Assembly (NCBI GenBank): GCA_001931905.2
Contig: MSJI02000894.1
Span: forward strand, 62,001-126,000
Reading direction: 5' to 3'
From: Cladosporium sp. IMV 00045
Taxonomy: Eukaryota > Ascomycota > Dothideomycetes > Cladosporiales > Cladosporiaceae
Length of the DNA stretch: 64,000 nucleotides
Of this stretch, positions 20,080 to 30,000 are shown piece after piece. The notes under the pieces were generated by a model that made no database searches, was not told where the DNA came from, and was given only the letters and a program-made list of their open reading frames with translations. Each line of letters starts with the position of its first letter. Position 1 is the stretch's first letter. The position numbers and the translations under genes are program-made.

Positions 20080-23000
20080 ATGCCGCCCAAATTCGTTCCT
20101 CGCGAGCGCAAGCACAAGCGTCTGGCAAAACAGAAACCCACCTCGACAGACGAGCAAAATGCCAACGCCGATCTCATGCTACCGAAGACCGCCGCTGAGA
20201 AAGAAGAGCGCAGGCGCAAACTGCAAGAAGAACTGCGCGCGCAGCAGCCACAGTCGAAAATCACCAGCAAAAAGCGCAAGCGTCTGGATCATTATATCGA
20301 TACGAAATTGAGAAAGGAGGAGAACCAGGAATTGATCAAGAAGCTTGCTGCACAGCAAGTCGATACGAGTTTGCTGCAGAGTGCGAAGAAGCTTGGTCGC
20401 GTGAACGAAAGCAAGAGAGAAGGGTTGCAAAGAGCATTGAAGGAGCGGGAGAGGGGCATCAATGTCAGAGGCGATCACGATGCGATTCTGTTTGAGCGGA
20501 GGAAGAGCGTGGACGAGCCTGAGCAAGCGCCCGAAGAAGAGGAGGAAGACGATGAATCTGAGGAAGAGGTGGAGACAAAACCTTCAGAGAAATCGCAACC
20601 ACCAGCGGAAGCGAAACCAACAAGCAATGGCGTGGGATCTGGTGGCTTGTTTGGCGGAGGACTCAAGAGACCGCTCGAGATGGGAGAGGACGGCCGACCT
20701 GTAATTAAGAAGCGCAAGAGGGTAAAGAGGACGAAAGAAGATCTGCGCTCAATGTTTGGTGCAATTGAGAACGGTTCTGACGACGAAGACATGGATGGCG
20801 CCTCAGAGAGCAATAGCGACAGCGAAGAGTCTGACTTCAAGGGTTTTGATTCAGAACCAGAAGAGGAGGAGCCTGGGAGTGATGACAATTCAGAGGATGA
20901 GGAGGAGGACAGCGAGGATGAAGATGACGAGGAGAGCGAGGAAGACGACGGAGAGGAAGGCGAAGGGAAGGACAACAAGAAAAAAGCCCGCTCATCAGCT
21001 TTCAAACTTTGGGCCACCGAACAACGACATGATGCCCTCGGATTCCAACCCTCGACCGCTCCTACAGACGATGCTGTTATTCGGGCTGCTTTCAAGCCAA
21101 GAGCACCATCACCCGACCCTGTTGCGCAAGCCCTTGCCAGTGTCCCTATGACCACTACAGCTCGACCCAAGAGCGCGATCACGATTCCACGAACCGAGGA
21201 GATACAGAAAGTCCGCATGGAGCTACCCGTTGTGCAAGAAGAGCAGAAGATCATGGAAGCGATTCACAACAACCCTGTTGTTGTCGTGTGCGGTGCAACA
21301 GGTTCAGGAAAAACCACGCAGGTTCCTCAGATGATGTACGAGTCTGGGTATGGTGCTTTGATTGGCAACAAGACAGCTGCAGAGGAGGAGAACAAGCCAT
21401 CTCTCGGACGCGGAATGATCGGTGTCACACAGCCTCGCCGTGTTGCTGCTGTCTCCGTTGCTGAGCGTGTGGCGACAGAAATGGGAGAAGAGTACAAGAA
21501 CCGCGTTGGACATCAGGTACGATACGACACGACCGTTTCTCGCGAGACTGCGATGAAGTTCATGACCGACGGTATCCTGCTTCGTGAGATTGGACAAGAC
21601 TTCATCCTTTCGAAGTATTCCGCTGTTGTGATCGACGAGGCGCACGAACGTAGCGTCAACACCGACATTCTTATTGGCATGCTGTCAAGAATTGTGAACC
21701 TGCGAGATGAGCTTACGAAGGAGGAGCCGGAGAAGTACTACCCGCTCAAACTTGTCATCATGAGTGCTACACTCAGAGTATCAGACTTCATGCAAAACCA
21801 GCGACTGTTCAGAAACGGAGCACCTCCAATCGTGGAGGCTGAGGGACGACAGTACCCAGTCACTGTTCATTTCAGCCGCAAGACGCAGCGAGACTTTGTT
21901 GCCGAAACGGTAAACAAAGTCGCAAGAGGTCACAAGAAGCTGCCACCCGGCAGTATCCTGGTCTTCTTGACGGGCCAGAACGAGATTGAAACTGTCGCAA
22001 AGCGTCTCAAGGATACTCTTGGAAGCAACACGGCAGGATATGGCAAGATGCTCAAGGCGAGAGAAAGCTCCGATCAGATGCCCCTAGAGCTTGATGATAT
22101 GGAAGAGAGCAGCCAGCGCAAGCAAAACGACACCCTGGAAGGAGAAGATAGCGATGACTCAGACACCGAGTTCCAAGGAATCGACGATGCTGAAGACGCC
22201 GAGTTCGAAGTCGAAGACGACGAATCTGGACCGCGTGGCGCGCTCAAACCGCATATCCTTCCGCTGTACGCCTCTCTTCCTACGATGCAACAGATGCGTG
22301 TCTTTCAGCATCCGCCCGACGGCTCTCGTATGATTGTGCTGGCAACGAATGTTGCAGAAACTTCCCTTACGATTCCGGGTGTCCGCTACGTGTTTGATTG
22401 TGGCAGAAGCAAAGAGAAAAAGTATGACACGGCAACTGGCGTTCAGACCTTTGAAATCGACTGGATCTCCAAGGCTAGTGCATCTCAACGTTCTGGTCGT
22501 GCTGGTCGTACCGGTCCTGGCCACTGCTACCGCCTGTATAGCAGTGCTGTCTTCGAGAACTATTTCGCAGAGCACGGCATCCCTGAGGTTCTCAGAACGC
22601 CCTTGGAGTCAACGGTCCTGCAGCTGAAGGCCATGGAAATTGACAATGTGGTCAACTTCCCGTTCCCTACACCACCGGACCGCTCACAGCTGGCCACTGC
22701 CGAGGAACTCCTGTCCAATCTGGGTGCTATCGATGCGAAGACTGGCAGGATCACAGACACTGGTAGAGAGCTGATCAAGCACCCAGTGAGCCCACGCTTC
22801 GGTAAAATGCTTCTCCTCGCCATGCGCAACAACCTCGTCGCACCCACCGTTGCCACTGTTGCCGCACTTGCTGTTGGAGACCTCCTGATCCCTCAGGCAC
22901 AATTCAACACGACCAGCTCAAAGGATGACGGCTCTGATGGCGAGTACGACTCCGACCCAGAATCTCGCGCCAACACCCGCCAGGCCGAAGCTGCGGCTCT

Positions 23001-23892
23001 GACAGTATCGCAACAACGCCAGCAAGCCTACGGTCGTGCCCAAGCCACCCTTTCGCGCTGGGACGACCGAAGCGATTGCATCAAAATGCTCACCGCAGTC
23101 GCCGCGCACGCCGACGCAGCCTCCAAACACACCGCACCGACTTTCTGCACCGACTTCTTCCTGCGCGAGAAAGCCATGCAGGAAGTCCAACAGCTCCGCG
23201 CCCAACTGCACAACATCGTGCGCTCCACCCAACGCTCCGCCCTCCAAAACAAGAGCACAGCGTGGCACCCCACCGTCGCCCTCCCCTCCGAGCGCGACCG
23301 CAAACTCCTCACCCAAATCGTCGCCTCAGGTTTCATCGACAACCTCGCCATCCGCAGCGACTTGCTCCCCAACGCCGCCCCCTCCGCGCTCCGCAAACCC
23401 CGCCGTGCCATCGAAGTCCCCTACACCACGCTCTTCCCCTCCGTCGACTCCATCGACCGCTCCGCCTCCCCCGAGCAGCAGGAAATGCAGCGCTCCGTCT
23501 TCGTCCACGCCGCTTCTGTCCTTTCCCGTCGCAGCGTTGCCGAGATGCCCGCTTATATCGTCTACAGCCACCTCTCCCGCGCCGGCGGTTCTAGTATTGC
23601 GGACGTCGGCTCGGTGGGCAAAATGCCGCGTACGCGCATGCATCCGCTCACGGCGCTGGGTGCGAAGCAGGTTGCTGCTCTGGCTGAGGGGACGCCTTTG
23701 TTGGAGTTGGGCAAGCCGGTGGGGAAGATTGAGGAGTTGGACGGTGGGAAGAAGAGGGTTTGTTGGGTTGGTGTTGAGGTCAAGGGCCCGGCCGGGAGTG
23801 CTGCGGCGCCTTGGCCGATGGGGGCTTGGAAGGTTAGGCAGGTTAGGGGGAGGAAGGGGGAGTGGGTTGTTGAGGAGGTTTTGGCTAGGTAG
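20080..23892 (+). CDS. ecm16: DEAH-box RNA helicase Ecm16/Dhr1 (DHX37-like)
   Basis: Nucleolar ATP-dependent RNA helicase that releases U3 snoRNA during 40S ribosome maturation. One exon of 1270 codons. The N-terminal 300 residues are highly charged with a KKRKR-type basic patch and a long Glu/Asp tract (about residues 150-310), as in Dhr1 orthologues. Helicase motifs follow: GATGSGKTT (about 405), DEAH (519), SAT (about 563) and QRSGRAGR (803), then the helicase-associated and OB-fold regions to the end. I chose ATG 20080 (context CAAAATGCC, MPPKFVPRERKHKR) because the frame upstream only offers a TTG at 20059. An acidic insert near residues 665-715, inside the second RecA domain, is typical of fungal Dhr1. 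Opposite-strand frames over the Glu/Asp tract are shadows. Confidence 0.97.
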   Translation: MPPKFVPRERKHKRLAKQKPTSTDEQNANADLMLPKTAAEKEERRRKLQEELRAQQPQSKITSKKRKRLDHYIDTKLRKEENQELIKKLAAQQVDTSLLQSAKKLGRVNESKREGLQRALKERERGINVRGDHDAILFERRKSVDEPEQAPEEEEEDDESEEEVETKPSEKSQPPAEAKPTSNGVGSGGLFGGGLKRPLEMGEDGRPVIKKRKRVKRTKEDLRSMFGAIENGSDDEDMDGASESNSDSEESDFKGFDSEPEEEEPGSDDNSEDEEEDSEDEDDEESEEDDGEEGEGKDNKKKARSSAFKLWATEQRHDALGFQPSTAPTDDAVIRAAFKPRAPSPDPVAQALASVPMTTTARPKSAITIPRTEEIQKVRMELPVVQEEQKIMEAIHNNPVVVVCGATGSGKTTQVPQMMYESGYGALIGNKTAAEEENKPSLGRGMIGVTQPRRVAAVSVAERVATEMGEEYKNRVGHQVRYDTTVSRETAMKFMTDGILLREIGQDFILSKYSAVVIDEAHERSVNTDILIGMLSRIVNLRDELTKEEPEKYYPLKLVIMSATLRVSDFMQNQRLFRNGAPPIVEAEGRQYPVTVHFSRKTQRDFVAETVNKVARGHKKLPPGSILVFLTGQNEIETVAKRLKDTLGSNTAGYGKMLKARESSDQMPLELDDMEESSQRKQNDTLEGEDSDDSDTEFQGIDDAEDAEFEVEDDESGPRGALKPHILPLYASLPTMQQMRVFQHPPDGSRMIVLATNVAETSLTIPGVRYVFDCGRSKEKKYDTATGVQTFEIDWISKASASQRSGRAGRTGPGHCYRLYSSAVFENYFAEHGIPEVLRTPLESTVLQLKAMEIDNVVNFPFPTPPDRSQLATAEELLSNLGAIDAKTGRITDTGRELIKHPVSPRFGKMLLLAMRNNLVAPTVATVAALAVGDLLIPQAQFNTTSSKDDGSDGEYDSDPESRANTRQAEAAALTVSQQRQQAYGRAQATLSRWDDRSDCIKMLTAVAAHADAASKHTAPTFCTDFFLREKAMQEVQQLRAQLHNIVRSTQRSALQNKSTAWHPTVALPSERDRKLLTQIVASGFIDNLAIRSDLLPNAAPSALRKPRRAIEVPYTTLFPSVDSIDRSASPEQQEMQRSVFVHAASVLSRRSVAEMPAYIVYSHLSRAGGSSIADVGSVGKMPRTRMHPLTALGAKQVAALAEGTPLLELGKPVGKIEELDGGKKRVCWVGVEVKGPAGSAAAPWPMGAWKVRQVRGRKGEWVVEEVLAR

Positions 23893-24315
23893 ACTTAGTG
23901 GGAATCGATTGTGGTAATTGAATTGGATTTTTTCTTTTCTCTTGAGCACCTTCGCGATTGACTTGTGTGATTCTCCCCTCCGCGTGACAAAGCAACTGTG
24001 CAGCTATCAAATATCCTGGATTGCTGATAATCAAATTGCGCCACTGAGATTGAGAATTGGGATGAAAAGCATAGACTTTGAAGACAGGCATAAGCGCATC
24101 TATCTCGTACCTTTTGTGTAAGGAACTCATTTACTGCTCTCGATGCTTTCAAGAGCGTGAAACCAAGCATTTTGAGTTGCGCGAGTCTCATGGGAAGAAG
24201 ACTAACACGTGAATCTATCAATCATCTCATGTAATCGTAATACATACAAACTCTGTACAACGCACCAAACGGACATCGCTAAACCGCAAGACACCCACCC
24301 CAATGCATACCAAAT
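23893..24315. other. Convergent intergenic region
   Basis: 3' flanks of ECM16 (+) and the RBR ligase gene (-). A/T-richer than the coding DNA on either side; no feature recognised. Confidence 0.5.
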
Positions 24316-25824
24316 CTACACAGCCAACCCGGCAACCCTCAACGCCTCCTCCGCCTCCTCCGCCTCCAAAGCCGCTTCAACAGCCATCTGCTCCCAATGC
24401 CTGGCGCCCACAAACTGCCCACCTCCTCCCTCCCCATTATCCCCTTCTACAAGATCAAACAGCCTGCGGTAGCAAGGATCCCCCTCTCTGTTAAAGTGCT
24501 GGTACGGATTCCCTTCTTCCAAGTAACTGCTGCACAGGTAGCAGAAGTGCGTCTTGCACTGGTAGCAGTGCATATGGTTGCAGCCGTAGGTTTTCTGCAC
24601 GGGACACCGGCAGTACGCGCACGGCGAGGTGTTCTGCGCTATGTAGTCGTACGACGCTTTTTCTTCCGCGCTCAGTTCGTCGGCGTCCCGCGGGTGGCAG
24701 CGTTCGAAACTCCCGTGCCATGATTTGTAGCAGATCCGGCAGAAGGCCATGGTGCATTTGGGGTTTTCGCACACGGCGAGCCGTTCGTCGACGTCGCTGT
24801 CGGAGAAGGTTTTGGCGGGGGCGGGGAGGAGGGAGAGTTTGGTCAGGTGGGCAAGGGCTTCTTCTTCGTCGTCTTCGGAGCGGTAGTCCTGTAGGTTGGT
24901 GGGGATGGGTGGGTATTTATCGTTTCGTGCGGGGTGTTTGCAGGCTTTGCGTGGGCAGTAGACGGTGTGCGGGTCGACGTCGAGGCGTTTTTGGCGTTTC
25001 AGTTCGACGTAGCGGCGGGCTGTTGATTCCGATATGCCCATTTCGAGGAGCTTGCGTGGGTGCAGTGAGCGTTGCTTCTTGCGTGGGCGAGGGCCATCTT
25101 GCTCTTCGCCGCAGTTGGTGTCGACACATCGCACGATGTCGACGTCGCCTTCTGTGATGGCGTTGGTGTAGTAGTCTTGAAGGCATGGTTTGCAGAAGAC
25201 ATGTTCGCAATCGACGTTGAAATAGCAGGACCTCCCGCTCTTCGGCTCCAGGCAGATTCCACAGTCGTAGGTGCCAGCTTCGAATATTGATTTTGCTTTT
25301 GCGATATTGAAGTCGATGAGTTGGTTTTCGTAAGAGTGTGGCAATTCCCAAGGCTGGCCATTGTCGTTGAGGCCGAAACCTTCTTCGGCAGATTGAGTCA
25401 AGGAATCGATGTATGTGAACAGAATCTGGCACCGTCCGTACTCCTCCCATAGCTGAGCCACACTTTCTTCGAGCCTGCGTAGCACGAATGCAGGCGCCCA
25501 ATCGGGATCCGTCTCGAGGGTGACGGCTGGCGGATTCTCAGCAGGGTAGCCATCGGGAAGAGTGATGTGCAACTTGAGATCCGGCAAATGATTGAGCATG
25601 TGGTGTTTCTGCGGCAGATCGCCGACTGGTAGCAAAAGTCTTTCTGTATCATGAGGAGATTTCACCTCGCTGCGAAAACCAACAAGCAAGCCCTGACCGT
25701 CCTTCAACGATGGTGTGACAGGCAGATCGATAGATGCTGAATATTTGTCGTGGATCTTGAGCTCAGGATAAATTGCAGCGAGCGAGGACAGCTCTTCTTC
25801 ACGTTCGTCGTACGTGTCGTCCAT
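24316..25824 (-). CDS. itt1: RWD-RBR E3 ubiquitin ligase (Itt1/RNF14-like)
   Basis: RBR ligases take ubiquitin from an E2 onto a cysteine in RING2 before transfer to substrate. Single exon, 502 residues. Residues 1-150 form an RWD domain (EELSSLAAIYPE at 9-21, the YPxxxPP-type turn GYPAENPPAV at 92-101). RING1 starts at CGICLEPKSGRSC (188-200) and ends HVFCKPC. The IBR region spans about 290-376 (CPRKAC, CENPKCTMAFCRIC). RING2 is CAYCRCPVQKTYGCNHMHC (402-420) with YQCKTHFCYLC; Cys415 in TYGC is in the catalytic position. Yeast Itt1 has been linked to translation termination and RNF14 to ribosome-stalling responses; the role here is inferred from domain order. The ATG at 25824 is the first in frame. 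Confidence 0.93.
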   Translation of the reverse strand: MDDTYDEREEELSSLAAIYPELKIHDKYSASIDLPVTPSLKDGQGLLVGFRSEVKSPHDTERLLLPVGDLPQKHHMLNHLPDLKLHITLPDGYPAENPPAVTLETDPDWAPAFVLRRLEESVAQLWEEYGRCQILFTYIDSLTQSAEEGFGLNDNGQPWELPHSYENQLIDFNIAKAKSIFEAGTYDCGICLEPKSGRSCYFNVDCEHVFCKPCLQDYYTNAITEGDVDIVRCVDTNCGEEQDGPRPRKKQRSLHPRKLLEMGISESTARRYVELKRQKRLDVDPHTVYCPRKACKHPARNDKYPPIPTNLQDYRSEDDEEEALAHLTKLSLLPAPAKTFSDSDVDERLAVCENPKCTMAFCRICYKSWHGSFERCHPRDADELSAEEKASYDYIAQNTSPCAYCRCPVQKTYGCNHMHCYQCKTHFCYLCSSYLEEGNPYQHFNREGDPCYRRLFDLVEGDNGEGGGGQFVGARHWEQMAVEAALEAEEAEEALRVAGLAV

Positions 25825-26107
25825 GTTTGCTGTATGAATCCGGTGTCATGCAGTCGAATGAAGATGAGACCATCGCGTGCAGGTCATGAGCTGTGCATGA
25901 TAACTGGCAGCAAACACTTGGTGAAGGCGATCGTGAAATGTTTCCTTTGCGACTGACAACCTCTTTCCTGATTCTTTGATAGTAAATCGATTCAGGTTTG
26001 TGTTATTGGGTTGCCGTCACGAAGAAGAAATAAAGCGTAAGTGAATTGAAATCTATCAAGTGGCGTCGGTTGTGGCGAGTCTCTCAGAGCAAAGTGATTA
26101 TCCAAGC
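25825..26107. promoter_or_regulatory. Divergent promoter region, ITT1 / CAX4
   Basis: 283 bp between divergent starts. No clear TATA box. If CAX4 starts at the second in-frame ATG (26270), the shared region is 445 bp. Confidence 0.4.
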
Positions 26108-27052
26108 ATGGCTGAAGCTGGCTCGTGCGTAAGCGGCTCTGCCAGCACCACCAAATCCACCATTGGAGGAACAAGACCATATCCCAAACCTCGACACCGC
26201 CGGGACACCGGCGCCCAAACACTTCTAGACGCCGCCGCCGCCGTCGACACGGCCACTCCCTCCGCCAAAATGGAAGCTCCACCCCTGGCCTCCCTCTCCC
26301 TCACCCACGTTCACTACGACCCCTCTTCCCGCCTCTCCCACGCCTGCGCTTTCCTCGCCCTCGTCCCGCAGGCCCTCTGCATCGCCTATGCCACCCTCCT
26401 GTACTCCTCGCGCGAGGTGGAAATCCTGCTCATGTTCGCCGGCCAGATGGCCTGCGAAGCGCTGAATTGGGTGCTCAAGAGGTACATTCGCGAGGCGAGG
26501 CCGGCGCAGATGCTGGGCAAGGGTTACGGCATGCCTAGCAGCCATGCGCAGTTTGTGGCGTTTTTCGCGGTTTATTTGGGCCTTTGGGTCGTTGTTAGGC
26601 ATGATCCGTGGAAGGAGAATGCGAGCAAGACGCATGTTCCCACGCCCATGTGGCAGAGGGTTGCGCTTGCGCTGGCGGCTATGGTGGGCGCGGTTGCGGT
26701 TGCGCAGAGTAGGATGTATGTATTATCTTTGCCAGAAGTATGCAAACGAATCATTGAGTCTGACAGTCTTTATAGTCATCTCAACTATCACAGCCCTCGG
26801 CAAGTCTACGTCGGCTTCGCTGTCGGTTCCATCTGCGGTGTCGCTTGGTTTATCGTCACTTCCGTTGCGAGACATTACGGTCTCGTCGACAGCTTGCTCG
26901 ACTTTAGACCTATACGATGGCTGAGGATGCGCGACCTCCTTGTCAACGAGGATCTGGTCGATGCGGGCTGGGAGCGCTGGGAAGCCACGAGATTACGCAG
27001 ACGTGAACTGTTTGCGAACAACACCATTTCGCCTCAGATGAAGAATCGATAG
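26108..27052 (+). CDS. cax4: Dolichyl-diphosphatase (Cax4/DOLPP1, PAP2 family)
   Basis: Removes a phosphate from dolichyl diphosphate on the ER lumenal side, recycling the carrier for N-glycosylation. Two exons, 26108-26715 and 26776-27052. The 60-bp intron (GTATGT, branch CTGAC, TATAG) is a multiple of three, so it reads through as a spurious 20-residue insert; removing it restores the phosphatase motif 3 SRIHLNYHSPRQV. Motif 1 is KRYIREARP and motif 2 GYGMPSSHAQF. Several hydrophobic helices surround them. ATG 26108 has a strong context and gives 294 residues with a 54-residue low-complexity N-terminus. ATG 26270 (MEAPPLASLSLTHVHYD) gives 240 residues, the length of yeast Cax4 and the start of family conservation, so it may be the true start. 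Confidence 0.92.
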   Translation: MAEAGSCVSGSASTTKSTIGGTRPYPKPRHRRDTGAQTLLDAAAAVDTATPSAKMEAPPLASLSLTHVHYDPSSRLSHACAFLALVPQALCIAYATLLYSSREVEILLMFAGQMACEALNWVLKRYIREARPAQMLGKGYGMPSSHAQFVAFFAVYLGLWVVVRHDPWKENASKTHVPTPMWQRVALALAAMVGAVAVAQSRMYVLSLPEVCKRIIESDSLYSHLNYHSPRQVYVGFAVGSICGVAWFIVTSVARHYGLVDSLLDFRPIRWLRMRDLLVNEDLVDAGWERWEATRLRRRELFANNTISPQMKNR

Positions 27053-30000
27053 ATTAGATCTCGTCAATCAACTTTGTACATTCGCCCGACGGCCTCCCTC
27101 ATCAGGGGTTTTTTCTTCAATTTCTCGCATTCCTTCAGATGTAGCACAGCCTACGCAAAACCCCAAGTAAGAGGGTAGTACAACACAGCAAGAAACCCGC
27201 AGCTTCAACTGCAGGGAGATCAAGTCGACAAGCGAAGCCACCCAGATTTCAGCCACCACGAATCACCACTCCCTCACCCCTCGCACAACTAACGGATGGC
27301 CGCAAAACCCGCATATGCCGGCTGCGGCTCTCTGCTTGCTGCATGTCTGCGAGCGCTTTGACCCATCGATTCTGCAAAGGCATGTGAAGCCGAGGGCCTG
27401 CGGCGCGGGGTTCTGGTGCGGCAGAGAGGAGCGGTCGCTTGAAGATGTAAGATAGGTGCTGCTGCGTGTGGTGTTGCGTGGACATGAGAGGTTGGTGAGG
27501 TCGTGCGGCTAGCGGAGGACTGCATGGCAGCATGTTTCACAACGTTCAGCGCTGCTTAGTGTGATAAATTGGCAGCAGCAGTCAATTCATTCATGAGGTC
27601 GTGCGGCTAGCAGAGGGCTTTACGGAACGACGTCCGGACGATGAACACGACTCACGGTGCTACTTGGTGCGATAGTGCGTGGGAACGATACGTCGCTGAG
27701 ATGGTGCGGCTAATGGAGAGCTGCGTGGAGGGATGGACACGACTCAGTGCTGTGTGGAAATGATACGTCGCTGAGATGGTGCAGCTAACGAAAGTACTGT
27801 GCACAACTTCTAGTTTACGGTACCCTGAGATGGTCCTTGTTGCGACATGCTAGATTTGAAGTCAGAAAGCTGCGTTGTGTAGTGATACGCGGCGATTATA
27901 CGTTGCGAAGTGATACAACTAACGGATGGCTGGACGGGAGCATCCACAACGCACAGCATTGCTCGGTGTACATATACCCGTTCCCATGCTTCTCATCGTA
28001 GCCATGATGTTCACTGTCATGAAGGCATTTGATGTCGCCGTCGCCGTGAGGCGCTGCGTCGGGCGCTGGCTGCGCTGGCGTGCAGCTCACAGGCGGCCAG
28101 CGAGGAACCCTCTTTCGAGGTAGGCCAACAGCACCCGCCAAAGACAACGGCATGCTTCTACGATAGTACAAGCTCTTTACAAGCTTTACATCCAGCCGGC
28201 AATGCGTGTTGCGCTACTACGGTTGCAGGTCCCAGGGCTACGCTGGGAGAGACCGCGAGTTGCCAGCTTGGTCTCCTCACTCAGCTTCGGCGGAGCGCAC
28301 GAAGTCGCGACATCCGAGTGCAGAGAGGCATCAAGACATCAATCCGAAGAGCTCATACTCTACAGGTGCGATATTGCGTGCGCCCATAGGAACTGCGTGT
28401 CGATTGCGTTCTTGGGCAGCTCTTGCGCGACGGCAGCAGATTGCACGCTCAGCACAACACACCAACACCCAAATTGGTCAACATGCAGGTGTCTTTCGCC
28501 CATCAAGCCATCATGACAACTTTGTTTCGGCATCACGGCTCTCTTTGTACACTCGCCGACACCAGCCGTTTGCCACTCCCGCGAAACCGCAGTCTTACAC
28601 ATCCCGAGCGCCTTGAATCGAGAGGACACATGGGCGAACGACTCTTGCGATGAGGAAGAGCATGGATGACAAAGGCGGCCGCTGGGAAACATGGACGGCG
28701 AATGTATCCAAGAATGCAACGGCAGTGGCAACGATAGCAGACTTGTACGACATGCCGCATGGGCGGCCCTTTAACTCGAATGCGCATAACAAGCCTTTCA
28801 CAGAGCACGGCCGCGACACGCACCTGCGATCGGACGCCCCTTACTCCGAACAGGCGAAGAGACGGACGTCTGAGAGGTGGTGCTCGGCCAGCGACAACCC
28901 TTGCAGACTTCCATTGGATTCAAGAGCGCCACAAGAGAGGGAACTATGAAGGGTTGTGGACTGCATGAGAGGCAGCGAAGACCGTGGCGTGATGGGCAAT
29001 CGCTACTGCGGAGCTTTTACCTCGAGCATGACCTTCGCAAGGGCAGCGAGAGTCAAAGGAAAGAACTAGGTTGCGGAACATCGACAGCCTGAGCCAGCAG
29101 ATATCATCGGTCTGGCTCTGCGATGATATCGCAATAGACAGCATACTGCGTCAAGGACCGAATCGTCGTGCATTTTTGTTCAGGGACGGCAGGTGGGCAG
29201 TAGGCAAAGAGGTTCAGCTCTGCGAGGCAAGCCTCCATGCTCAGGCCATCGTAGAGTGACTCTGAGCATCATCATGGCAAGAGAAGGGAAAGCCGAAATG
29301 CACCAAGAGGCTGGGTGTGCTTTGGTAGCTTCCACTCCAGGACCAGCATGTGTTGCGCATGCGCATCGGGTGGCATCAAGCAGTATGCAGATCGCCACAC
29401 TTTGGACTGTTGCAGCGGGTTGGCATTCGAAGGAACGCTTGCCTTGTCGACACTCGGGTTGTCTGTGAACGATACCATACGACCGGAAAGAAAATATGCT
29501 TCCTGGCGAACAGTGGACGTGGCGGCAAGCTTACGGCCATCTGTATTGGCTGGTACGAGTGTCTGAAAGAGCCAAAAGCCTCGCGCGCCAAGGACTGGAT
29601 ACGCTGAAGAAGCTTACGGCTGCTAGCTCCGACATGCGTTCCGAAGTACCATGCGGAGGTCCCTCGTGCTGCGAACATGTAAATTCCTGGAAGCAATCTG
29701 TCTTCCGTATACATCGCGGGTCTCTGAAACTGTCTTGGTGGTGGCATGCATAAAACAGGTTCCCATCAATTCAGGGCTTTCGCAACCGTGAGCAAAAGGT
29801 ATGCATGACACCATCAGGCGACAGTAGCTGGCGCTCTCTTTCAGGGATGTCGAATGCACGCCGTAGCCACCCCAATCGGCAGGTGTGCTGCAAGCGTTGG
29901 CCACTTTGCTCTTTGGGATCTGTTCGGCGCAGTCAAGGTCTGTTGGCTCGCGGAGAGCACTTTAGATCCTCCTGGAGCAACTGAATAATCCCGGGGCCAG

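Noticed and set aside
20475..21254. 259-codon minus-strand Ser-rich frame
   Set aside because: Antisense shadow of the Glu/Asp tract of ECM16.
23036..23917. 293-codon plus-strand Pro/Ser/Arg-rich frame
   Set aside because: Shadow of ECM16 in another frame, produced by high third-position GC.
27281..27970. CRISPR-like array
   Set aside because: Repeats are degenerate, spacing is irregular, and the genome is clearly fungal.
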